Positions 1 to 5,882 of a stretch of DNA of 5,932 nucleotides are shown here, piece by piece; within the stretch, counting starts at the first letter, position 1; each line of letters starts with the position of its first letter. Both the position numbers and the translations under genes were made by a program. The DNA comes from Cytophagales bacterium. GTDB lineage: Bacteria > Bacteroidota > Bacteroidia > Cytophagales > 172606-1. The stretch spans positions 1 through 5,932 of the forward strand of contig JALOMD010000467.1 of NCBI GenBank assembly GCA_025455595.1, in the 5' to 3' direction. The notes beneath the pieces were generated by a model. The model was not told the DNA's origin, did not search any database, and was given only the letters and a program-made list of their open reading frames with translations.

Positions 1-960
1 ACCGTCGTTGTTGTAGTCGGCCATGTCGCAGCCCATCGAGAAGCGGCTGTGGTGGCCGAAAAGCCGGTTGCCTTCTTCGGAAAAAGTGCCGTTGCCATTG
101 TTGAGGTAGCAATAGTCGTTTTCGCGAAAATCGTTGGCTACGTAGATGTCGTCCCAACCGTCGTTGTTCAAATCGCCGATGGACACGCCCAATCCGTAAC
201 TTAGGTTGCTGCGGTAAAAAGCCCCACCCCAGCCCTCCCCCAAGGGGAGGGAGAAAAAGACCCCTTGGGGGGAGGTTGGGTGGGGGCTATTAATCAAAAT
301 CTGATTACCCGAAATGAGGTCAACTTTGCGGCGGGCGGAGGTGTCCTGGTAGTAGTCGTTCAGGTTGAGGGAGTGATTGAGAAGAAAGCAGTCGAGGTCA
401 TCGTCTTTGTCGAAATCAAAGAAAGCGGCTTGCGTGGAATGTCCCTGAAAGTCAAGGCCGTAACGGGCGGCTTGCTCGCTGAACGTGCCGTTTCGATTGT
501 TGATGTACAGTTCGTTGCGGGAACGCAGCCGACCGGGAACATTCACGCCGCACACGTAAACATCCAGCCAGCCGTCAGCGTTTATATCGGCCATTGTCAC
601 GCCCGTGTTCCAATCCGACTGCCCGGCCACGCCTGCCTTGGCGGTGATGTCTTCAAAGGTGAGATTGCCTTTGTTGAGGTACAGCTTGTTGCGGCCTTTG
701 TGATTGGCGGTGAAGAAAATGTCCTGTAACCCGTCGTTGTTGATGTCGCCGATGGCTACGCCGCCGCCGTTGTAGAAATAGATGTGATTGAGAATGTTCA
801 GCGAGTCGGTGTCGCGGACTTCATTCACAAAGCGGATGCCGGTGGCTTCGGGCGGCAGTTGCCGGAAAAAGGGTTCGCGGGGCTGGCAGGTCAATAGAAG
901 AAACAGACTTGCCAATCCGAAAATGCCTTGTGTCAAACTTTTTGCTATTGGTTTTTGCAT
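1..960 (-). CDS. FG-GAP/VCBS-repeat outer lipoprotein (CRTAC1-like), 5' part; 3' end beyond window
   Basis: The gene reads leftward from ATG at 960-958 and stays open for 320 codons to the window edge, so the C-terminus is missing. Residues 1-25 form a lipoprotein signal: basic start (MQKPIAK), hydrophobic core, then a lipobox ending LLLTC with Cys25 as the likely lipidated residue. From about residue 41 it shows GIRFVNE, YFYNGGG and repeated D-x-N-x-D-G-type calcium loops: DINNDG (72-77), DINADG (125-130), a variant DFDKDDD (182-188), DLNNDG (263-268) and DYNNDG (315-320). This is the pattern of VCBS/FG-GAP beta-propeller proteins common in Bacteroidota; many family members end in an ASPIC/UnbV domain, which cannot be seen here. 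The role is unknown; surface binding or adhesion is an inference. Residues 225-247 do not fit the family and coincide with a palindromic DNA repeat, where a segment like 'NGxGxFxEVTxxAG' would be expected. The gene is divergent from the kinase gene. No consensus Bacteroidota promoter was found upstream. Confidence 0.88.
   Translation of the reverse strand, partial: MQKPIAKSLTQGIFGLASLFLLLTCQPREPFFRQLPPEATGIRFVNEVRDTDSLNILNHIYFYNGGGVAIGDINNDGLQDIFFTANHKGRNKLYLNKGNLTFEDITAKAGVAGQSDWNTGVTMADINADGWLDVYVCGVNVPGRLRSRNELYINNRNGTFSEQAARYGLDFQGHSTQAAFFDFDKDDDLDCFLLNHSLNLNDYYQDTSARRKVDLISGNQILINSPHPTSPQGVFFSLPLGEGWGGAFYRSNLSYGLGVSIGDLNNDGWDDIYVANDFRENDYCYLNNGNGTFSEEGNRLFGHHSRFSMGCDMADYNNDG
221..287. 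repeat. Palindromic interspersed repeat inserted in frame in the lipoprotein gene
   Basis: Two 27-nt arms, 221-247 and 261-287, are inverted copies matching at 22 of 27 positions around a 13-nt A/G-rich centre. The left arm also folds on itself: CCCTCCCC (233-240) pairs perfectly with GGGGAGGG (244-251) across a CAA loop. On the minus strand it is translated without a stop as residues 225-247 of the lipoprotein, including PHPTSPQG and LPLGEGWGGA. Peptides of this 'LPLGEGWG' type are, from general knowledge, a recurrent sign of GC-rich interspersed palindromes in Bacteroidota genomes. The flanking protein (GNQILIN before, FYRSNLSYGLG after) is ordinary family sequence, so the repeat has replaced or expanded one inter-repeat loop without breaking the frame. 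Confidence 0.85.
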
Positions 961-1130
961 GGATTTTTCATGCGGGAAATTAATTCTCGCAAGTGCGAAA
1001 TTTGTATCTATATGTTGGTTTGGTCTGTCGCTGGTTTGCCGGAATGGACTTTACACACAAATTCGGTGAAAAATGCTTGAAACGCTTGGGGCTTGTGCAA
1101 AAGTGCGTTTGCGCCTACAGTGAGCAGAAT

Positions 1131-1157
1131 GCTGACAGGGTTTTGAACCCGGTCAGC
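1131..1157. repeat. Strong hairpin: 12-bp stem, 3-nt loop
   Basis: The arm 1131-1142 (GCTGACAGGGTT) pairs with 1146-1157 (AACCCGGTCAGC) with a single mismatch and a TTG loop. It has no following T-run on either strand, and it lies between divergent genes, so it does not look like a terminator. It may be a regulatory dyad or a small interspersed palindrome. Confidence 0.6.
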
Positions 1158-1208
1158 GTTTATACACCGACTCTTTGCCTGATTCCCAACGCTTTTGAAA
1201 AACTATAG

Positions 1209-1226
1209 AAACGGCGTTTTGGGCAA
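1209..1226 (+). repeat. 18-nt repeat, identical to an arm of the downstream terminator
   Basis: AAACGGCGTTTTGGGCAA here is identical to 5579-5596, the left arm of the terminator after the response regulator gene. It lacks its own adjacent right arm, but bases 1213-1226 can pair with 1291-1304 (14 bp including one G-T pair), so it may be the left half of a larger, rearranged palindrome of the same family. Confidence 0.7.
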
Positions 1227-1274
1227 TTTTCGTTGAATCTACACACAAAACCAATAATACGTAGCCTTATCGGT

Positions 1275-1303
1275 GCGTTTTAGGCAATTTTTGCCTAAAA
1301 CGC
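1275..1303. repeat. Perfect palindrome, 13-bp stem with TTT loop
   Basis: GCGTTTTAGGCAA (1275-1287) and TTGCCTAAAACGC (1291-1303) are exact reverse complements. The arm is related to the repeat at 1209-1226 and to the terminator stem at 5579-5617 (shared core GCGTTTT-x-GGCA, or GAGCA in the right terminator arm). No T-tract follows on either strand, so termination is unlikely to be its main role. It lies about 300 nt upstream of the kinase start and could fold in a long 5' leader. Confidence 0.75.
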
Positions 1304-1461
1304 CTGTATGCCCTCACGTGCGCATGACCCGGCTGCCCTGTTTGAATTCTCCCCCAATTTGGGTGATTTCCGGACACCCGCTTGCCCCTATTTTTGTCCA
1401 CACGCCTGATGTCAGGCGGAGCAGCCCTCACCCAATTGTCGCTGACCATTCGCGTGGTCAT

Positions 1462-1483
1462 CCGCTCGCCGGGCCGACCGACA
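1462..1483. repeat. Possible remnant of the right-end palindromic repeat
   Basis: Within 22 nt there are two blocks also found in the large repeat at the right end: CCGCTCGCC (1462-1470, also 5693-5701) and GGCCGACCGACA (1472-1483, also 5824-5835). A partly inverted match, GGTCGGCC, follows at about 1550. The two blocks are far apart in the right-end element, so this would be a deleted, decayed copy. Chance similarity between GC-rich sequences is not excluded. Confidence 0.35.
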
Positions 1484-1491
1484 CAATTGCC

Positions 1492-1521
1492 TTGACAAAT
1501 CCGGCGATTCTGCCCTACTTA
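1492..1521 (+). promoter_or_regulatory. Weak candidate promoter for the kinase gene
   Basis: TTGACA at 1492-1497 is followed after 18 nt by TACTTA at 1516-1521, about 79 nt before the chosen kinase start. The -10 part fits poorly with the Bacteroidota consensus TAnnTTTG (TACTTATT here), and the -35-like hexamer fits sigma-70 of other phyla better. It is offered only as the best candidate in the region. Confidence 0.22.
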
Positions 1522-1599
1522 TTCCGCCTTATGAAGAACACACGTTCAGGTCGGCCTCACGGTGCTGTGAGCCGGGAATCCCCGAAAAGAAAGCCTACT

Positions 1600-2307
1600 A
1601 TGAAAACCGGGAGAAAAATTGCGTTGCTGTGGTGCTTCTGGTGCGTTTGCACAGCCCAAGCCCAGTTGCACAGCATTTTTCTCGACCAACTGTCAGTGGA
1701 CGAAGGGCTTTCGCAGAATTCGGTGTTTTGCGTGCTGAAAGACAGCCAAGGTTTCGTATGGCTCGGCACCGCCGACGGACTGAACCAATACGACAGCCAC
1801 CAATTCATTCACCACAAGCACAATCCGTTTGACAGCACAACGATCTCAAACGACCATATTTTGTGTCTGTACGAAGACTCCAAACAGAACCTGTGGGTAG
1901 GCACTGCCGACGGACTCAATCGCTATGACCGCCTCACCAAACGCTTCGTTCGTTACAACCACCGGTTTCGGAAAGTCAAAGAACATCCCGTCTATGCTGT
2001 TAGTGCCATTCACGAAGACCAATGGCACACGCTTTGGGTGGGCACCAGCAACGGCCTATGGCGCGTGATGCCGCAAAGAAATCAATACCAACTGTCGGTT
2101 TATACACCCGAACAAACGGTGGTTCACAGTCTGTACGGCAGCCGGGTGCGCTGCTTGTTTGAAGACAAAAACCACAACATCTGGATCGGCACCCGCGCCG
2201 GACTCAACAAGCTCATTATCCGAAATCCCCAGTTACATCGAATCCATCGCACAAGATGCCGCCGGGAAGCTTTGGATAGGCACCGGGCAGGGTCTCCGTT
2301 GCGTTGA
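1600..2307 (+). CDS. Sensor histidine kinase, N-terminal fragment of a frame-disrupted gene
   Basis: This encodes the signal peptide and first four propeller blades of a periplasm-sensing histidine kinase. I chose ATG at 1600 because it gives a clean signal peptide: basic MKTGRK, hydrophobic core, then TAQA at about residue 21 before the mature start QLHS. An in-frame ATG at 1531 would add 23 polar residues before the signal. Residues 32-57 (SVDEGLSQN ... VWLGT) start the first blade; Reg_prop motifs are centred on W54, W99, W146 and W195, spaced 45-49 residues apart, with GLN following most of them. Genuine sequence ends near residues 205-210 (GLNKLIIRNP); the last 25 or so residues, rich in Arg and His, are out-of-frame translation up to TGA at 2305-2307. 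The rest of the kinase continues in another frame. Alone, this product would be a truncated secreted half-propeller with no signalling part and is probably non-functional. Confidence 0.8.
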   Translation: MKTGRKIALLWCFWCVCTAQAQLHSIFLDQLSVDEGLSQNSVFCVLKDSQGFVWLGTADGLNQYDSHQFIHHKHNPFDSTTISNDHILCLYEDSKQNLWVGTADGLNRYDRLTKRFVRYNHRFRKVKEHPVYAVSAIHEDQWHTLWVGTSNGLWRVMPQRNQYQLSVYTPEQTVVHSLYGSRVRCLFEDKNHNIWIGTRAGLNKLIIRNPQLHRIHRTRCRREALDRHRAGSPLR

Positions 2308-4720
2308 TCCGGTGACGCGGGTGTCGGTTCCGTTACCAAATTCGCTGCCGGTTGGCTTGCAAACCGATTTTGTCCGGTGCCTGCTCATAGACTGTTACCA
2401 AACCTTGTGGGTCGGCACAGCTACCAACGGCATCTTTCGGCTGCGTACAGACACAGAAATCCGGCTGAAAGACAACTTGCGTGAATTTTTTTCGAGTAAA
2501 AAAGGACTGAAGAGCAACAACATCAGTGCGTTGCACCAAGGCCGGTCTTCGAACGAAGACATTGTATGGATTGGCACCGAAGGAGCCGGTGTGCAGCTGT
2601 TCAGTTACGCCAAAAACAGTTTTCGCAACTGGGATCAGATTGTAGCCGCCGGAAAAACGAAAAACGGCTCACTGGTTTTTTCGGTCTGTACAGACCGGCA
2701 CGGTCATTTGTGGGTCGGTACGTTGGACGGACTGGTACGGATAGACTCCAACCGACAGACTTTCCAACGTTTTCAATACAACAAATCCAATCCGTACAGT
2801 TTGGCGGGCAACAGTGTCTTGCGCATGATGGAAGACAGCCGGGGCAATTTCTGGGTGGGCACGGTGGCGGGTCTGCAAGTCTATGACCGCCGCAGCAACC
2901 GATTTCTCACCGTCGGTCACCCGGAAGACAATGCCGCCGAACGGGTCATTCTCAGTCTGTACGAAGACCGCCACGGCGACATTTGGGTGGGCACGCAATT
3001 CAACCTGAAAAGAATAGAAAGGATAGGAAAAGGACAACAGAAAATCACCAGTTACACTTACAATCCCAAAGACACCGCCAGTTTGGTTGCGCACGTGGTC
3101 AATGCCATTGGGGAAGACAAACACGGAAACCTCTGGGTAGGCACCGACTATGGACTGAACCGTTTTAGCAGAAAAAACGAAAATTTCACACATTTTCTTA
3201 ACAATCCCAACAACCGAAACAGCCTCATCAGCAACCAGATTCTGCACCTGTACAGAGACCGGAAAAACCGACTGTGGATTTGCACCGGCAAAGGCCTGAG
3301 CCGCATGGTGGAGAAAAACGGCCAAACCACTTTTGTGAATTACACCGAAAAAGACGGCTTGCCCAACGGCACGGTCTATGGCGTGCTGGAAGACAAAAAA
3401 GGCAATCTCTGGATGAGCACCAACCTGGGCCTTTCGTGCTTCAATCCGGCTACCGGAACATTCAAAAACTACGACAGCAACGACGGACTGGTGGCCAATG
3501 AATTCAACGCCGGGGCTTTTCACAAAACGGCGGCAGGCGAGATGTTTTTCGGCGGCGTGGGGGCGTTGGTCAGTTTCACGCCCGAAACCCTGCTGCACAA
3601 CCGGCACATTCCGAACGTGGCCATCGCTTCGTTGAAAAGAAACGATGTGGAAATCAATTTGGACAGTATTATGCAGTGTGCGGGTGTGCTTACGTTCAAT
3701 TACGATGAAAATTATTTTTTGCTTTCGTCCGTTGTGCTGGACTACACCAATCCGCGCAAAAACCGTTACGCCTACAAACTCGAAGGCTTTGGCGAAGACG
3801 ACTGGATATACGCCGAAAACCGCCGGAACATCGGCTTTACCAATCTGAAACCGGGCAACTATACGTTCGTGGTCAAAGGTGCCAACAACGAAGGACTTTG
3901 GAACACGCAGCGCGTTCTCAGCATTCCGATTCGCATCCGGCCCCCGTTTTGGCAAACGTGGTGGTTTTATCTGTCGGTGGCCTGCATCATTGGCGCAGCC
4001 GGAAAGCTTCTCTACAATGCCCGCGTGCGTTACAAAGTGCGGCGGCTGGTGGAAATGGAACGCGTGGTGATGGCCGAAAACGAACGGGTGCGCAAACTGG
4101 CCGCCCAGGACTTGCACGATGAATTCGGCAATGCGCTGACGCGGATTTCCGTTTTGGCCGAAATTGTGAAAAACAACCTGAACGGCCACGCCACCGAAAC
4201 AACGCCGCTGTTGGATAAAATCAGCGAAAACGCCCGGCAGCTTTACCAAGGCACCAAGGATTTCATCTGGTCCATCAATCCCGAACACGATAATTTCTAC
4301 GAAGTTGCCATTCGGCTGAAAGATTTTGGCGACGATATTTTTGACAGAACGCCCACGCAGTTCTCTGTCAATGGCCTGTCGGCAGCTTTCCAACCCATTG
4401 TCTTCCCGATGGGAGCCAGCCGCCATTTGATTCTGATTTTCAAAGAAGCCATGAGCAACACACTGAAATATGCCCAAGCCACCGAAGCCCAACTTTCGCT
4501 GGGCCAGCAAGGCAGCGACCTGTACGTGGAATGGCGCGACAACGGCATCGGTTTTGATGTTTCGCTGCCTTCGCAGTCCAACGGATTGGTTAACATGCAC
4601 AGCCGGGCGAAAAAAATAGGCGGCGAACTGCAAATTGTTTCGCAAAAAGGAGTCGGAACCGCTGTTTTTTTCCGCGTAAAATCCCCCAAAATGGGTGAGA
4701 TGTCAAAACAATATTTTTAA
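2159..4720 (+). CDS. Sensor histidine kinase, C-terminal part: propeller blades, Y_Y_Y, TM, HisKA_3, HATPase
   Basis: This is the main body of the same kinase in frame 2. The open frame can begin at TTG 2159, but its first 18 or so residues are out-of-frame Ser/Thr-rich sequence; homologous protein begins near 2214-2231 (SEIPSYIESI). Nine W-x-G-T-like motifs follow, first at W39, the last two degenerate (WICT, WMST), then a final FFGG. With the four motifs upstream this makes 14, as expected for two seven-bladed propellers. A Y_Y_Y domain lies at about residues 534-594 (YKLEGFGEDDW, NLKPGNYTF), a membrane helix at about 601-620 (WWFYLSVACIIGAAG), and HisKA_3 around AAQDLHDEFGNAL with phospho-acceptor His653. 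The HATPase has an N box with Asn767, G1 DNGIGFD (794-800), G2 NGLVNM (808-813) and GVGTAVFF (831-838). The catalytic residues look intact. The family senses extracellular ligands and phosphorylates a NarL-type regulator, which is encoded next. Without the upstream signal peptide the propeller would not be exported, so the gene is likely broken. Confidence 0.85.
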   Translation: MKTKTTTSGSAPAPDSTSSLSEIPSYIESIAQDAAGKLWIGTGQGLRCVDPVTRVSVPLPNSLPVGLQTDFVRCLLIDCYQTLWVGTATNGIFRLRTDTEIRLKDNLREFFSSKKGLKSNNISALHQGRSSNEDIVWIGTEGAGVQLFSYAKNSFRNWDQIVAAGKTKNGSLVFSVCTDRHGHLWVGTLDGLVRIDSNRQTFQRFQYNKSNPYSLAGNSVLRMMEDSRGNFWVGTVAGLQVYDRRSNRFLTVGHPEDNAAERVILSLYEDRHGDIWVGTQFNLKRIERIGKGQQKITSYTYNPKDTASLVAHVVNAIGEDKHGNLWVGTDYGLNRFSRKNENFTHFLNNPNNRNSLISNQILHLYRDRKNRLWICTGKGLSRMVEKNGQTTFVNYTEKDGLPNGTVYGVLEDKKGNLWMSTNLGLSCFNPATGTFKNYDSNDGLVANEFNAGAFHKTAAGEMFFGGVGALVSFTPETLLHNRHIPNVAIASLKRNDVEINLDSIMQCAGVLTFNYDENYFLLSSVVLDYTNPRKNRYAYKLEGFGEDDWIYAENRRNIGFTNLKPGNYTFVVKGANNEGLWNTQRVLSIPIRIRPPFWQTWWFYLSVACIIGAAGKLLYNARVRYKVRRLVEMERVVMAENERVRKLAAQDLHDEFGNALTRISVLAEIVKNNLNGHATETTPLLDKISENARQLYQGTKDFIWSINPEHDNFYEVAIRLKDFGDDIFDRTPTQFSVNGLSAAFQPIVFPMGASRHLILIFKEAMSNTLKYAQATEAQLSLGQQGSDLYVEWRDNGIGFDVSLPSQSNGLVNMHSRAKKIGGELQIVSQKGVGTAVFFRVKSPKMGEMSKQYF
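2205..2232 (+). other. Frame-shift and deletion junction in the kinase gene
   Basis: Conserved protein is in frame 1 up to GLNKL (codon ending near 2216) and in frame 2 from about 2214-2231 onward (SEIPSYIES or PSYIES). The distance from one blade tryptophan codon (2182) to the next (2273) is 91 nt, whereas the other intervals between W motifs in this protein are 44-53 codons (132-159 nt). So 41-68 nt are missing, and a deletion of 3n+2 nt would account for both the short blade and the frame change. A CCCC run at 2227-2230 would also restore the frame if one C were dropped or skipped, but the blade would still be only about 30 residues long. Confidence 0.8.
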
Positions 4721-4861
4721 TAGTTTAAATGCGACAGAATTATATTTTTCATCCTTGTTTTTTAATTATTCATCACGAAAAGCAACCTTTTATGTAAAAA
4801 ACTCCTCTTTTGGCAAAACTCCGTATCTCCATTTTAAGTGATGTAACCTAACCTCTCAACT

Positions 4862-5527
4862 ATGTACTATGCTATGAGTTTAACTCAACCTATGAAAACC
4901 ACTGCCCCAATCCGGGTGTGTATCGTGGAAGATGATGTAGTGATTCGCAACGGCTTTTCCTTGCTCATTGACGGCACGGCGGGCTTTCGCATCGTCAGTA
5001 CGTACAACCGCTGCGAAGAAGCCATTGAAAATCTCTACGAGGATATACCGGATGTCATGCTCGTTGACATTGAACTTCCCAACGGCATGAACGGCATCGA
5101 AGGCATTGAAAGAATCAAGAAACTCCGTCCCAAAACCAACGTGCTGGTCATTACCGTTTATGAAAACGACGATCTGGTGTTCAAAGCCCTGTGCGCCGGG
5201 GCGGGCGGCTACCTGACCAAAAGCGTGCAACCGGCCCGCCTGCTCGATGCCATCCGCGACATCCAAGACGGCGGTGCGCCGATGAGCACCAACATTGCCC
5301 GCATGGTGGTGGCCTCGTTCCACAAAAACAAAAATTCTCCGCTCACGCAGCGCGAAACGGAGGTTTTGGAACTATTGGCCGTTGGCAAAAGCTACACGCA
5401 CATCGCCGATGATTTGTTTGTAAACAAAGAAACCATCCGCACGCACATCAAAAACATCTATTGGAAACTGGAAGTCCATTCCAAAGCTGAAGCCATCGAA
5501 AAAGCCCGCCATGACAAGCTGATTTAA
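4862..5527 (+). CDS. NarL/FixJ-type response regulator (REC + LuxR HTH)
   Basis: This is an intact 221-residue response regulator, normal length for the family. The receiver domain spans about residues 17-135: acidic pocket E23-D24-D25, phospho-acceptor Asp69 in VMLVDIELP, switch Thr98 in VLVITVYEN, Tyr117, and conserved Lys120 in YLTKS. A LuxR-type helix-turn-helix covers about 159-215 (LTQRETEVLELLAVGKS, then the recognition segment NKETIRTHIKNIYWKL). Phosphorylation should promote dimerisation and DNA binding in the cytoplasm. The start is uncertain: ATGs at 4862, 4874 and 4892 are in frame, none with a clear ribosome binding site; the receiver begins just after the third, so 4892 (MKTTAPIRV) is a reasonable alternative. 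The gene lies 141 nt after the kinase stop in an AT-rich gap with no terminator, so the pair is probably co-transcribed, although a separate promoter in the gap is possible. HisKA_3 kinases pair with this regulator class, so the upstream kinase is the expected partner. Confidence 0.93.
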   Translation: MYYAMSLTQPMKTTAPIRVCIVEDDVVIRNGFSLLIDGTAGFRIVSTYNRCEEAIENLYEDIPDVMLVDIELPNGMNGIEGIERIKKLRPKTNVLVITVYENDDLVFKALCAGAGGYLTKSVQPARLLDAIRDIQDGGAPMSTNIARMVVASFHKNKNSPLTQRETEVLELLAVGKSYTHIADDLFVNKETIRTHIKNIYWKLEVHSKAEAIEKARHDKLI

Positions 5528-5539
5528 AAACGTTGTGTA

Positions 5540-5577
5540 GCACATGCTTCAGCCTGTGCCGAAATCCGCAGGATTTC
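5540..5577. repeat. Two tandem hairpins after the regulator gene
   Basis: The first hairpin pairs GCACATGC (5540-5547) with GCCTGTGC (5552-5559), seven of eight pairs with a TTCA loop. The second pairs GAAATCC (5561-5567) with GGATTTC (5571-5577) perfectly across GCA. They start 13 nt after the stop codon and abut the terminator stem. The arrangement resembles interspersed GC-rich repeats that I associate with Bacteroidota intergenic regions, and may stabilise the 3' end of the mRNA. Confidence 0.6.
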
Positions 5578-5578
5578 T

Positions 5579-5622
5579 AAACGGCGTTTTGGGCAAAAAA
5601 TGCTCAAAACGCCGTTTTTTTT
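5579..5622 (+). terminator. Strong intrinsic terminator of the kinase-regulator operon
   Basis: Arms 5579-5595 and 5601-5617 form a 17-bp stem with one G-T pair and an AAAAA loop; the stem is followed by a run of eight T (5615-5622, partly within the arm). It begins 51 nt after the regulator stop codon. The complementary A-run left of the stem is short, so it works mainly on the plus strand. Its left arm is the 18-nt repeat also present at 1209-1226. Confidence 0.9.
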
Positions 5623-5689
5623 CAGACAGGATTTCAGGATGAACAGGATTTTCCGCTGTTTCAGAATTGCTGTCCGTTAACAGACAACA

Positions 5690-5755
5690 CAGCCGCTCGC
5701 CTCTGGCGAGTGGCAACTGTCCGGCCACGAAGCAGGCCGGTCGACCTCTGGCCGG
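5690..5755 (+). repeat. Left copy of multi-hairpin unit
   Basis: The unit consists of three hairpins in a row: GCTCGC with GGCGAG(T) around a CTCT loop (5695-5711), CCGGCC with GGCCGG around ACGAAGCA (5721-5740), and a GGTCGACC-TCT-GGCCG-type stem (5737-5755). The same order is found, inverted, at 5816-5882. Confidence 0.72.
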
Positions 5756-5815
5756 AAACAGCGTAGTTGAAAATAGTATCTTTTCAAAAGGCAAAATCTG
5801 CCTGTTTATACACAT

Positions 5816-5882
5816 CGGCCAGAGGCCGACCGACAGAACTTCGTCTGTCGGACAGTTGCCACTCGCTAAAAGCGAGCGGCTG
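5816..5882 (-). repeat. Right copy of multi-hairpin unit (inverted)
   Basis: Read on the minus strand this repeats the left unit: CAGCCGCTCGC, TTTT loop, AGCGAG, then a spacer identical to the left copy (TGGCAACTGTCCG), a second hairpin and CGGCCTCTGGCCG. The second hairpin has a different stem, CCGACAGA (5830-5837) with TCTGTCGG (5844-5851), but nearly the same loop core, CGAAG read on the minus strand. Confidence 0.72.

Larger units (their letters stand above)
961..1599. other. Divergent intergenic region, 639 nt, no convincing gene
   Basis: This lies between the divergent lipoprotein and kinase starts. The kinase reading frame is open back to 1273, and a short plus-strand ORF spans 993-1208, but neither translation resembles a protein and both run across perfect inverted repeats, so I do not call them genes. 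It holds a 12-bp hairpin (1131-1157), an 18-nt repeat shared with the downstream terminator (1209-1226), a perfect 13-bp palindrome (1275-1303) and smaller dyads: CGCCTGA/TCAGGCG (1403-1418), TGACCA/TGGTCA (1443-1460) and TCGCA/TGCGA (986-997). The last lies about 26 nt upstream of the lipoprotein start and could be an operator, but this is weak. Both promoters must lie in this region. Confidence 0.7.

Noticed and set aside
265..729. Plus-strand ORF of 154 codons
   Set aside because: It is antisense to the lipoprotein whose FG-GAP motifs are unmistakable on the minus strand, and it begins inside the palindromic repeat.
993..1208. Small plus-strand ORF of 71 codons
   Set aside because: It spans the promoter side of the lipoprotein and the 1131-1157 hairpin, lacks any recognisable protein feature and has no ribosome binding site.
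1273..1599. In-frame upstream extension of the kinase ORF
   Set aside because: It would put 109 non-conserved residues in front of a normal signal peptide and runs through a perfect palindrome (1275-1303); the start at 1600 is far better.
2669..4645. Long minus-strand ORF of 658 codons
   Set aside because: It lies antisense to clear kinase domains (propeller motifs, Y_Y_Y, HisKA_3, HATPase) and its translation shows no recognisable domain; it is an open shadow frame caused by codon use of the real gene.
4721..4861. Promoter or terminator between kinase and regulator
   Set aside because: The gap is AT-rich, but I found no TTTG/TAnnTTTG pair at proper spacing and no stem-loop with T-run; the only dyad is a short TTTTG/CAAAA at 4808-4818, too weak to call.
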